This document shows, piece by piece, positions 45,401 through 57,400 of a stretch of 64,000 bases of DNA. A program made the translations under genes and the position numbers. This DNA comes from Liolophura sinensis (taxonomy: Eukaryota > Mollusca > Polyplacophora > Chitonida > Chitonidae). The stretch is from the NCBI RefSeq assembly GCF_032854445.1, contig NC_088304.1, positions 806,001 to 870,000 of the forward strand, read 5' to 3'. The notes below the pieces were generated by a model. That model had not been told where the DNA came from. It made no database searches and was given only the letters and a program-made list of their open reading frames with translations. Every line of letters starts with the position of its first letter. Positions within the stretch are counted from its first letter, which is position 1.

Positions 45401-48400
45401 TATAGACAAAACCATGTTCCAGTGATTACAGTAATCAATGTACAACTGTTACCTGGATTATCCTTGTCTATAGACAAAACCTGGTTTCAGTGATTACAGT
45501 AACCAATGTACAACTGCTATCTGGAATATTCTTGTCTATAGACAAGACCAGGTTTCAGTGATTACAGTAATCAATGTACCACTACTACCTGGATTATCCT
45601 TGTCTATAGACAAAACCTGGTTTCAGTGATTACAGTAATCAATGTACAACTGCTACCTGGATTATCCTTGTCTATAGACAAAACCATGTTCCAGTGATTA
45701 CAGTAATCAATGTACCACTGCTACCTGGATTATCCTTGTCTATAGACAAAACCAGGTTCCAGTGATTACAGTAATCAATGTACAACTGCTACCTGGATTA
45801 TCCTTGTCTATAGACAAAACCAGGTTCCAGGATTACAGAAATCAATCTACAACTGCTATCTGGAATATTCTTGTCTATAGACAAAACCATGTTCCAGTGA
45901 TTACAGTAATCAATGTACAACTGCTACCTGGATTATCCTTGTCTATAGACAAAACCAGGTTCCAGTGATTACAGTAATCAATGTACAACTGCTACCTGGA
46001 TTATCCTTGTCTATAAACAAAACCATATTCCAGTGATTACAATAATCAATGTACAACTGCTACCTGGATTATCCTTGTCTATAGACAAGACCAGGTTTCA
46101 GTGATTACAGTAATCAATGTGCCACTGGTACCTGGATTATCCTTGTCTATAGACAAAACCAGGTTCCAGTGATTACAGTAATCAATGTACAACTGCTACC
46201 TGGATTATCCTTGTCTATAGACAAGACCAGGTTTCAGTGATTACAGTAATCAATGTACAACTGCTACCTGGATTATCCTTGTCTATAGACAAAACCATGT
46301 TCCAGTGATTACAGTAATCAATGTACCACTGCTACCTGGATTATCCTTGTCTATAGACAAAACCATGTTTCAGTGATTACAGTAATCAATGTACAACTGC
46401 TACCTGGATTATCTTTGTCTATAGACAAAACCATGTTTCAGTGATTACAGTAATCAATGTACAACTGCTACCTGGATTATCCTTGTCTATAGACAAAACC
46501 ATGTTCCAGTGATTACAGTAATCAATGTACAACTGTTACCTGGATTATCCTTGTCTATAGACAAAACCTGGTTTCAGTGATTACAGTAATCAATGTACAA
46601 CTGCTACCTGGATTATCCTTGTCTATAGACAAAACCAGGTTCCAGTGATTACAGTAATCAATGTACAACTGCTACCTGGATTATCCTTGTCTATAGACAA
46701 AACCATGTTCCAGTGATTACAGTAATCAATGTACCACTGCTACCTGGATTATCCTTGTCTATAGACAAAACCATGTTTCAGTGATTACAGTAATCAATGT
46801 ACAACTGCTACCTGGATTATCCTTGTCTATAGACAAAACCATGTTCCAGTGATTACAGTAATCAATGTACAACTGCTACGTGGATTATCCTTGTCTACAG
46901 AGAAAACCTGGTTTGAGTGATTACAGTAATCAATGTACAACTGCTACCTGGATTATCCTTGTCTATAGACAAAACCATGTTCCAGTGATTACAGTAATCA
47001 ATGTACAACTGCTACCTTGATTATCCTTGTCTATAGACAAAACCATGTTCCAGTGATTACAATAATCAATGTACAACTGCTACCTGGATTATCCTTGTCT
47101 ATAGACAAAACCAGGTTTCAGTGATTACAGTAATCAATGTACAACTGCTACCTGGATTATCCTTGTCTATAGACAAAACCATGTTCCAGTGATTACAGTA
47201 ATCAATGTACAACTGCTACGTGGATTATCCTTGTCTACAGAGAAAACCTGGTTTGAGTGATTACAGTAATCAATGTACAACTGCTACCTGGATTATCCTT
47301 GTCTATAGACAAAACCATGTTCCAGTGATTACAGTAATCAATGTACAACTGCTACCTTGATTATCCTTGTCTATAGACAAAACCATGTTCCAGTGATTAC
47401 AATAATCAATGTACAACTGCTACCTGGATTATCCTTGTCTATAGACAAAACCAGGTTTCAGTGATTACAGTAATCAATGTACAACTGCTACCTGGATTAT
47501 CCTTGTCTATAGACAAAACCAGGTTTCAGTGATTACAGTAATCAATGTACAACTGCTACCTGGATTATTCTTGTCTATAGACAAAACCAGGTTTCAGTGA
47601 TTACAGTAATCAATGTACAACTGCTACCTGGATTATCCTTGTCTATAGACAAAACCATGTTTCACTGATTACAGTAATCAATGTACAACTGCTGCCTTGA
47701 TTATCCTTGTCTATAGACAAAATCGGGTTCCAGGATTACAGTAATCAATGTACAACTGCTGCCTTGATTATCCTTGTCTATAGACAAAACCATGTTTCAC
47801 TGATTACAGTAATCAATGTACAACTGCTGCCTTGATTATCCTTGTCTATAGACAAAACCATGTTCCAGTGATTACAGTAATCAATGTACAACTGCTACGT
47901 GGATTATCCTTGTCTATAGACAAAATCAGGTTCCAGGATTACAGTAATCAATGTACAACTGCTGCCTTGATTATCCTTGTCTATAGACAAAACCATGTTT
48001 CACTGATTACAGTAATCAATGTACAACTGCTGCCTTGATTATCCTTGTCTATAGACAAAACCATGTTCCAGTGATTACAGTAATCAATATACAACTGCTA
48101 CCTGGATTATCCTTGTCTATAGACAAAACCATGTTTCAGTGATTACAGTAATCAATGTACAACTGCTACCTGGATTATCCTTGTCTATAGACAAAACCAT
48201 GTTTCAGTGATTACAGTAATCAATGTACAACTGCTACCTGGATTATCCTTGTCTATAGACAAAACCTGGTTTCAGTGATTACAGTAATCAATGTGCAACT
48301 GCTACCTGGATTATCCTTGTCTATAGACAAAACCATGTTCCAGTGATTACAGTAATCAATATACAACTGCTACCTGGATTATCCTTGTCTATAGACAAAA

Positions 48401-50244
48401 CCATGTTTCAGTGATTACAGTAATCAATGTACAACTGCTACCTGGATTATCCTTGTCTATAGACAAAACCATGTTTCAGTGATTACAGTAATCAATGTAC
48501 AACTGCTACCTGGATTATTCTTGTCTATAGACAAAACCATGTTTCAGTGATTACAGTAATCAATGTACAACTGCTACCTGGATTATCCTTGTCTATAGAC
48601 AAAACCATGTTTCAGTGATTACAGTAATCAATGTACCACTACTACCTGGATTATCCTTGTCTATAGTCAAAACCATGTTTCATTGATTACAGTAATCAAT
48701 GTACCACTGCTACCTGGATTATTCTTGTCTATAGACAAAACCAGGTTCCAGTGATTACAGTAATCAATGTACAACTGCTACCTGGATTATCCTTGTCTAT
48801 AGACAAAACCATGTTCCAGTGATTACAGTAATCAATGTACCACTGCTACCTGGATTATCCTTGTCTATAGACAAAACCATGTTCCAGTGATTACAGTAAT
48901 CAATGTACAACTGCTACCTGGATTATCCTTGTCTATAGACAAAACCATGTTCCAGTGATTACAGTAATCAATGTACAACTGCTACCTGGATTATCCTTGT
49001 CTATAGACAAAACCTGGTTTCAGTGATTACAGTAATCAATGTACAACTGCTACCTGGATTATCATTGTCTATAGACAAAACCAGGTTCCAGTGATTACAG
49101 TAATCAATGTACAACTGCTACCTGGATTATTCTTTTCTATAGACAAAACCTGGTTTCAGTGATTACAGTAATCAATGTACAACTGCTACCTGGATTATCC
49201 TAGTCTATAGACAAAACCTGGTTTCAGTGATTAGAGTAATCAATGTACAACTGCTACCTGGATTATCCTTGTCTATAGACAAAACCAGGTTTCACTGATT
49301 ACAGTAATCAATGTACAACTGCTACCTGAATTTTCCTTGTCTATAGACAAAACCAGGTTCCAGTGATTACAGTAATCAATGTACAACTGCTGCCTTGATT
49401 ATCCTTGTCTATAGACAAAACCAGGTTCCAGTGATTACAGTAATCAATGTACAACTGCTGCCTTGATTATCCTTGTCTATAGACAAAACCAGGTTTCAGT
49501 GATTACAGTAATCAATGTACAACTGCTGCCTTGATTATCCTTGTCTATAGACAAAACCATGTTCCAGTGATTACAGTAACCAATGTACAACTGCTACCTG
49601 GATTATCCTTGTCTATAGACAAAACCAGGTTTCAGTGATTACAGTAATCAATGTACAACTGCTACCTGGATTATCCTTGTCTATAGACAAAACCTGGTTT
49701 CAGTGATTACAGTAATCAATGTACAACTGCTGCCTTGATTATCCTTGTCTATTGACAAAACCATGTTCCAGTGATTACAGTAATCATTTACAACTGCTAC
49801 CTGGATTATCCTTGTCTATAGACAAAACCTGGTTTCAGTGATTACAGTAATCAATGTACAACTGCTACCTGGATTATCCTTGTCTATAGACAAAACCATG
49901 TTTCAGTGATTACAGTAACCAATGTACAACTGTTACCTGGATTATCCTTGTCTATAGACAAAACCAGGTTTCAGTGATTACAGTAATCAATGTACAACTG
50001 CTACCTGGATTATCCTTGTCTATAGACAAAACCAGGTTTCAGTGATTACAGTAACCAATGTACAACTGCTACCTGGATTATCCTTGTCTATAGACAAAAC
50101 CATGTTCCAGTGATTACAGTAATCAATGTACAACTGCTGCCTTGATTATTCCTGTGTATAGACAAAACCAGGTTCCAGTGATTACAGTAACCAATGTACC
50201 ACTGCTATGTGGATTATTTTTGTGTATAGACAAAACCATGTTCC
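42462..50244. repeat. 68-bp satellite, about 114 units
   Basis: The unit is ACAACTGCTACCTGGATTAT, CCTTGTCTATAGACAAAACC, AGGTTCCAGTGATTACAGTA, ATCAATGT. Every unit type keeps the 14-bp palindrome TTGTCTATAGACAA and the 15-bp dyad TGATTACAGTAATCA or a near form. Variation is concentrated in the bases between them (CCAGGTTCCA, CCATGTTCCA, CCTGGTTTCA, CCATGTTTCA). Some subtypes are one base shorter (CCAGGATTACAG). It lies downstream of YDJC; no gene is inside. Confidence 0.98.
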
Positions 50245-50387
50245 GTCGATTGCACCACATGTAGAAGAGTTACAAACTGTCACAGTGAAAACCACAGGAG
50301 ATGTAGTGTGAGCTGGATATGAACATGTGACCCATGTGGTCAAGGGCAACAGCAAGTCTAAGCATCTTTACACGTCCCATTTATACC

Positions 50388-50530
50388 TCAGGGCCTATTT
50401 TCACAAAGCGCCTTGTGACATTTTCTATTGTACATTTGTTGTACGATATTTTGTACATCACTATTACTGTACCATTGTGCTATATGTGCGATTATGATAC
50501 ATTTAAGACATCTTTGTGAATGGACCCTGG
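50388..50530. mobile_element. Short MITE-like element, about 143 bp
   Basis: The left end TCAGGGCCTATTTTCACAAAG and right end TTTGTGAATGGACCCTGG form imperfect inverted repeats (roughly 16 of 20 positions). ATACC occurs near both flanks, but not cleanly as a target duplication. There is no coding capacity. Confidence 0.5.
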
Positions 50531-51059
50531 CATACCAATTTTGTGACGTTACCACAACAGCGTGCTGTTCCTTTGAAATATGTTGTCACTTTACAGCTCC
50601 GTAGGGTCAGTCTCCCGAGTTTAATATGGGGTGATATATAGAAAGCAATTGAACAGGTTTAGATATATCTTCTGATTTATGTTCTTGTGTGGGCTTGGGT
50701 TCCCAAAATAGCAAAAACTTATGCTATCTGTGGACCAATTAGTTCCCTATTGTGATGCTCCTTTGCTCCATAATGGTAAAGGGTTGCATGTACCTCCAAA
50801 GAGACTTGTTCCTCGAATGTTACAAAGATGAATTAGAACTCCACCACATCTCCACATGTAAATGTGTCACTTAAAAAGACAGAAAAGGGAAGATCCCAGG
50901 GGTAAACAAATGTATGGTACCCTGAAAATTAAAAAAAAAAAATACTTTTGATGGGCTCGGGATGTTGGCATCACTTAATGGGATATAGACAGACTTGTCG
51001 CAGCTTGGCTAGTTTTAAAAATAGGCTAGTCTTAATAATATCCTAGGCAATTATAGATT
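50531..51059. other. Spacer, nothing recognised
   Basis: Unique sequence between the MITE-like element and the next tandem array. Confidence 0.35.
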
Positions 51060-53112
51060 TCAGATATGGCATATTTTTACACGCTGTATCGTATTTCTAT
51101 ACGCTGTGAATATTTCTGCACGCTGTGTCATATTTCTACACGCTGTTTCGTATTTCTACACGCTGCGTCATATTTCTACACACTGTGTCTTATTTCTGCA
51201 GGGGCCTCCGTGGCTCAGTCGGTTAGTGCGCTAGCGCAGCGTAATGACCCAGAGGCCTCTCACCAATGCGGTCGCTGTTTCAAGTCCAGCTCATGCTGGC
51301 TTCCTCTCTGGCCATAAGTGGGAAGGTCTGCCAGCAACCTGTGGATGGTAGTGGGTTTCCCCCGGGCTGTGCCCGGTTTCCTCCCACCAGAATGCTGGCC
51401 GCCGTCGTATATTCTTGAGTATGGCGTAAAACACCAATCAAATACATAAATCAAATAAATTATTTCTACATGCTGTCATATTTCTACAAACTGTGGCACA
51501 TTTCTACATGGTGTGTCATTTCTACATGTTGTTGCACATTTGTACACGCTGTGTCATATTTCTACATGTATCATTTTTCTACATGCTCTGGCGTATTACT
51601 ACATACAGTGTCATACTTCTACACGCCGTGGCATATTTCTACACGCTATGGCACATTTCTACACGCTGTGTCATATTTCTACACGTCATTTCTCTACATG
51701 CTGTGGCATATTTCTACATGCTGTGGCACATTTCCACACGCTGTCATATTTCTACAAGCTGTGGCACATTTCCACATGCTGTGTCATTTCTACATGTTGC
51801 ACATTTCTACACGCTGTGTCATATTTCTACATGTATCATTTTTCTACATGCTCTTGCGTATTTCTACACACAGTGTCATACTTTTACACGCCGTGGCATA
51901 TTTCTACAAGCTGTGTCATTTCTGCGTGTTGCACATTTTTACACACTGTGTCATACTTCTACACGCTGTGGCATATTTCTACAAGCTGTGGCACATTTCT
52001 ACACGCTGTGGCACATTTCTACATGCTGTGTCATTGCTACATGTTGTTGCACATTTCTACATGCTGTGTCATATTTCTACACGTGTCATTTTTCTACAAG
52101 CTCTGGCGTATTTCTACACAGTGGATATTAATGTTTTACTTCTACATGCTGTGCCATACTTCTACACGCTGTGGCATATTTTTACATGCTGTCATATTTC
52201 TACACGATGTCATTTCTACATGATGTAGCACATTTCTACACGCTGTGGCATATTTCTACATGCTGTGAATATTTTTACATGCTGTGGCACATTTCTACAC
52301 GCTGTGGCACATTTCTACACTCATATTTTTACACAGTGGCACATTTCTACACTCTGAAAATTTCCCACTTTGGCACATTTCTACACGTCGTGACATTTCT
52401 ACACACTGTGGCACATTTCTACATGCTGTGAATATTTCTACAGTCTGTCACATTTCTACATGCTGTGAGTATTTCTACATGCTGTGAATATTTCTAAACG
52501 CAGTGTCATATTTCTACGTCAAATCTCTACATGCTGTATCACATTTCAACACGCTGTCATATTTCTACATGCCCGGGCACATTTCTACACAGTCATATTT
52601 CTATGTCATTTTGTGCACGCTGTGGCATATTTCTAAACACTGACCATTAATGTCATATTTCTACATGCCGTCATACCTCTACACGCTGTCATACTTCTGC
52701 TGTGAATGTTTCTAGATGCTGTGGCATATTTCTACACCCCGTGTGACATTTCTACACGCTGTGGCATATTTCTTCTCGCTGTTTCACGTTTCTACACGCT
52801 GTGGCACATATCTACACGCTGTCAAATTTCTATATGCGGTGTCGCATTTCTACACGTTGAGTCACATTTCTACACACTCTGGCACATTTCTACATGCTGT
52901 GGCATATTTATTTCTGCACACTGTCATATTTGTACACAGTGGCATATTTCTACACACTGTGTCATATTTCTACATGCGGTGTCATATTTCTACATGCGGT
53001 GCACCATATTTCTACATGCGGTGTCATATTTCTACATGCGGTGTCATATTTCTACATGCTGTGTCATATTTCTACATGCGGTGTCATATTTCTACACGCT
53101 GTCGAAGATTGC
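51060..53112. repeat. About 20-bp tandem array interrupted by a SINE
   Basis: The unit is CATATTTCTACACGCTGTGG with many length variants (12-24 bp), about 90 units. Open frames through it (YFYTLWHIST-type repeats in all three plus frames) are by-products. The array is split by the SINE at 51201-51459. Confidence 0.95.
51201..51459 (+). mobile_element. Full-length tRNA-derived SINE
   Basis: The head GGGGCCTCCGTGGCTCAGTC, GGTTAGTGCGCTAGCGCAGC has an A-box-like TGGCTCAGTCGG and a B-box-like GTTTCAAGTCCAG. The body includes TGGGTTTCCCCCGGGCTGTG, TTTCCTCCCACCAGAATGCT and GGCCGCCGTCGTATATTCTT. The tail is CAATCAAATACATAAATCAA. Flanks TTATTTCTGCA (51190-51200) and TTATTTCTACA (51460-51470) could be an 11-bp target duplication or just array sequence. 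Confidence 0.93.
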
Positions 53113-54456
53113 CGACGTTAACTAAGGAAATCCTAAGTCCACTGTAAACCAATCAGTGTTCATTCTGTATACCTTTTAAGGATACATGAAACGGTTTGCT
53201 TTAATTTACAACATGCAGTTTACAATGTTCCAATATACAGAAGCACAAAAAAGCTTTTCAGCTTTCTGCTTGGCATCAGACTACAGTTTTCCTAAGGCCC
53301 CAGCAGTCAGCAGTAAGGTTTTAAGTAGCCTGAGGGAGAAGCGCACTCATGGTGGTGCTAATCTTGTCCCAGCTTCTCATCAAATTTATCGACGTCATTT
53401 CCCGCCATCCATGATGGACAGAAAATACGCAGAAAAGAGAGGGGTTATTTAAGAGGATATATAATATGGCTTTGAGCTGAATATTTTTCTTCTTATCCCT
53501 TAAAACAACAACCCTGTATTTGAGTTCCTTTTCTGATACGCATCCTTTAGTACAGACCTGTCATGAATACCTGATGGTTGTGAGACACTGGTGTAAAAAC
53601 TATAGATGTAGAACAAAGTAATATTCAGAGAAATAAAAGCAACAAAGACAGGAAAATTTGTTTGTGTACACATATATTTGTGTTACAAAAGAAAGTGTGA
53701 GAGCTAACCTCATTCCTTAAGACATCATTTTACACGCAAGCCTTCGTGTCAACAGATAGTGATCAATGAAAAAAACATCTCCATTTCAAGTGAAGACAAA
53801 CCGACCCGTACTCTGAGCTCCTTACTTGTTTGATCTGAAGATGCTATATACATCTATAATACTAGAGCTAAAATACGACATACATTGGGAGATTTCTACC
53901 AGAAATTGAACGCAAAGTCAGAACTGCTAACAAGATACCTTGTAACTGGTTGTTTAAAAAATTGGCACTCTCACTCCAACACTGCTACGGGCATCATTAC
54001 TCTGTACACCCTATCTGAACAGACCCACTCCCCTCCCCAATTCATTCACGCTAGTGCGGTGATATGGTAAGGAGTGTTCACGAGCTTAACCTTTTTTTTT
54101 CACAAATCTACTCTACAGTTTCTCTCCTGAATGTTTGAAAATTACACTAATTCTCAAACACCTTAAGACTGGCATACCCTAAAGTGATTAGAGTGTAAAG
54201 TTTCTTCTAAGAAGGCTGTAAACCAAAGAGCTAATATAATAAAGTATTCACTCAACCAGCCCTAACCAGCATACCAAAAATGGGAGCTGTAATTTCTCAT
54301 ATCCCCAAAATCCTTTCATACTTGTCAGCAGAAATTTTCGATCTGTCCCTGATAAGGAGTCCATAAAATATGGCAATGGCAACAGCACAAGTCACAAAGC
54401 TGACAGGACATCACATGAATTTTTCCATTTGCTCCGAAAACGTTTTTCCCTCCTCC
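53113..54456. other. RPA1 3' flank
   Basis: Unique sequence between the array and the RPA1 stop codon, part of which should be RPA1 3' UTR (minus strand). A plus-strand open frame of 88 codons near 53186 has no recognisable domain, and I do not call it. Confidence 0.4.
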
Positions 54457-57400
54457 TCACAATGAAGACATTTTGTTTATTTCCTCCACCAGCCGCTTCC
54501 CGTGCTCGACCCAGTCGATTGGTGCTGCATTCACACAAACTGTCTTCAAGCGACTTTCATCCTGAAAACAAGCGATCAATTGACGAAAATATTAGTCCGG
54601 GATTTCGATTTTGTATTATACTCCAGTCATGGTACAACACTGTTCTTAAAAGTTCATTTTATTATTAACATAGAGGTTTGACAAGTTTCAAAGCTTATTT
54701 CTGAACACTGATAGAATATATGGCAAGGTGTTCATTTTTTCCTAATTTCATTGTTTTTTCGAGCTATCATTCAGATGATGGTGGGCATCCTTGTTTTAGG
54801 AAGCTGGAATGAGAGGAGTTACCTTTGGCAAGGTACTGGTGACTCAAAAACAATGAGAGAAATGTACCAGTGAACATCCTAGTTCTGATGTACCGATATG
54901 CACACCATACTGGTGGCAGACAACTACACAAGTATTCTTCCATGAACAAACATGGCTCAAATAGGTCACCAATGACTCAGAAACAACAACAGAACAGGAA
55001 TCCACAAATCCCCTGGCCAAGGCCATGGAATGAGTTCAATATTAAAATGGTTTGATTTAATAAATACTCACGTTGTATGTTTCCACCTTGGCTCGTAGCT
55101 TAAAAATGTAGGTCTTGAACAAGGCTTGCTGGAAAACCTGGTCAAAAGCTACTTCATTCTGAAAGATGACAAAAAACCATTCACGTACAAAGTGATACCT
55201 GGCCATACTGTTTACCAGAGGATGATTTAATGCTGTACCGACATGCATTTCACTTACACAATGGCAGTCATTGAACCAATGGAAACCAGCCAGTACCCGA
55301 AGGAAACCAGCTAGCACCCGAATGAAACCAGCCAGTACCTGAAGGAAACCAGCCAGTACCCGAAGGAAACTACTTTTTTTAACCAGGTATCTGCCAAAAG
55401 GTCTCAGCGGATTCATCACTTTGATGCTGAACGCAGCTGAATCAGTAGTCAGGGGGCCAACTGGCAGAAGCAAACGAGATGCTCATATTCATGAAGGATT
55501 AAGGCCCTCCATCAATGCAAAATCTTTGCAATAAGTTGTACTCTCATGATCTCCATACATTTTTGACAGATGATCTTGGTAAACAAGTGGCATACAATAT
55601 AACATATGAATATTTCCAAAATTGTCACGTCAGAATTGTGGCACAAAATTCTGTGTAAATACTGTGAAATCTGTTCTGTTGAACTTTAAATCATTATGAA
55701 GGCTAAATCAGAAGAAAAAGAATGGTTATGGCCTAACACCACATCAGTAATATTTCAACCGTATCTTGGCTATAAAAACCAACCAAACAAAACTTTACAA
55801 TTGCCTTGTTTGTGTTTAATGGTCACTGCAGAAACAAAAGCGTATCTTACAGATTCTCTCATATCCCCGAGCTGGTCCGCTCCAGCACCTAACAGCATTT
55901 CTGCAGACTCCTGGAAACACGTCACCCACTGGTTGTCTGAGAAATCAGACAAGTTAGCCTGCAAAACAAATAAGATGTTAATATGATTTAATATTTATTT
56001 CACTCCAGTTAAATGATACATTGATAAAATATTTGACTCCATGCTGGAGGATCCCAGAACTTTACTGGGATTCCCTTACTTGATATGCAAGAAACCGTAT
56101 GATGTAAGCTAACTAATGACTTCAGTTGTGAAAGGCTATACTGGGACGACATAGGAACACACCTTTGCCACATACAATCAACAGGAGCAAAAACAATGAG
56201 ATTATAAAGTTACGCATTACCACAAAAGTAAACACAAAAAATTGCATTTCTCCCTTGTTGTTCATTAGATGCACTAACCATGTGAGAAAAGATGTGTGTT
56301 GTTCACTAGATGCACTAACCATGTGAGAGAAGATGTGTACATTGTTCATTAGATGCACTAACCATGTGAGAAAAGATGTGTGTTGTTCACTAGATGCACT
56401 AACCATGTGAGAGAAGATTTGTACATTGTTCATTAGATGCACTAACCATGTGAGAAAAAATGTGTGTATGTTGTTCATTAGATGCACTAACCATGTGAGA
56501 AAAGAGAAACTGTATCCCTGTTACAATTACACGAATGTTTTCCAAAACGAGCAGATCAGGCACCCAAAAATGAGAAGAATTACAGTACAATGTATGTGCT
56601 AAAAAAAAAAAAAAAAATTAAGGCAAACTGAATCTTAAAACCTGACATTTGGCCTTAGACTATGGACAAAATAACCTGTGACCAAAAGAGCTTTTACGCT
56701 TACAGAGACCATACACAACAACATACTGATAGAATCATCCTCCATTTGTGGTTGGGGAATTCCTTCTGACACTTCTCACACCGGTACAAACCGTTCCCTT
56801 GATCCACAACCTTCTTGTTACAGTTCTCTGAGGGACACGCCTGAGAAAAGCAGAAATAAAAACTAACAGATCTCTGAGGGACACGCCTGAGAAAAGCAGA
56901 ATATAAACTAACAGTTCTCTGAGGGACATGCCTGAGAAAAGCAGAATAGAAACTAACAGTTCTCTGAGGGACACGCCTGAGAAAAGCAGAAATAAAGACT
57001 TATGGTTCTCTGAGGGACACGCCTGAGAAAAGCAGAAATAGAAACTAACAGTTCTCTGAGGGACACGCCTGAGGAAAGCAGAATAGAAACTAACAGTTCT
57101 CTGAGGGACACGCTTGAGAAAAGCAGAAATAGAAACTAACAGTTCTCTGAGGGACACGCCTGAGAAAAGCAGAAACAGAAACTAACAGTTCTCTAAAGGA
57201 AATGCCTGAGAAAAGCAGAGACAAAAACTAAAGTTACATCACTTAACACAAGACAATTTTTATGCCAGAGAGGCATGTTATGGCAGGGGATACCTATAGC
57301 AAGCTTTTAAACCACAAGCCCTGGAATCTGCAAGTCAAGTTACAATGGGATACAGATGCAGAAAACCACCAGAAAGCCAGCACTAGGGAACACAAATGCA

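Noticed and set aside
42462-50244. CRISPR-like array (repeats with dyads)
   Set aside because: The period is head-to-tail with no unique spacers, and the context is an animal genome.
51201-51250. Functional tRNA gene
   Set aside because: The A- and B-box-like sequences belong to a SINE head. The cloverleaf does not close and the sequence runs into the conserved SINE body and A-rich tail.
51470-53147. Overlapping frames with YFYTLWHIST-like repeats in all three plus frames
   Set aside because: All three frames are open over the same 20-bp array, which is the mark of a short repeat lacking stops.
53186-53452. Possible small gene of 88 codons
   Set aside because: No recognisable domain, no neighbouring exons and no splice evidence.
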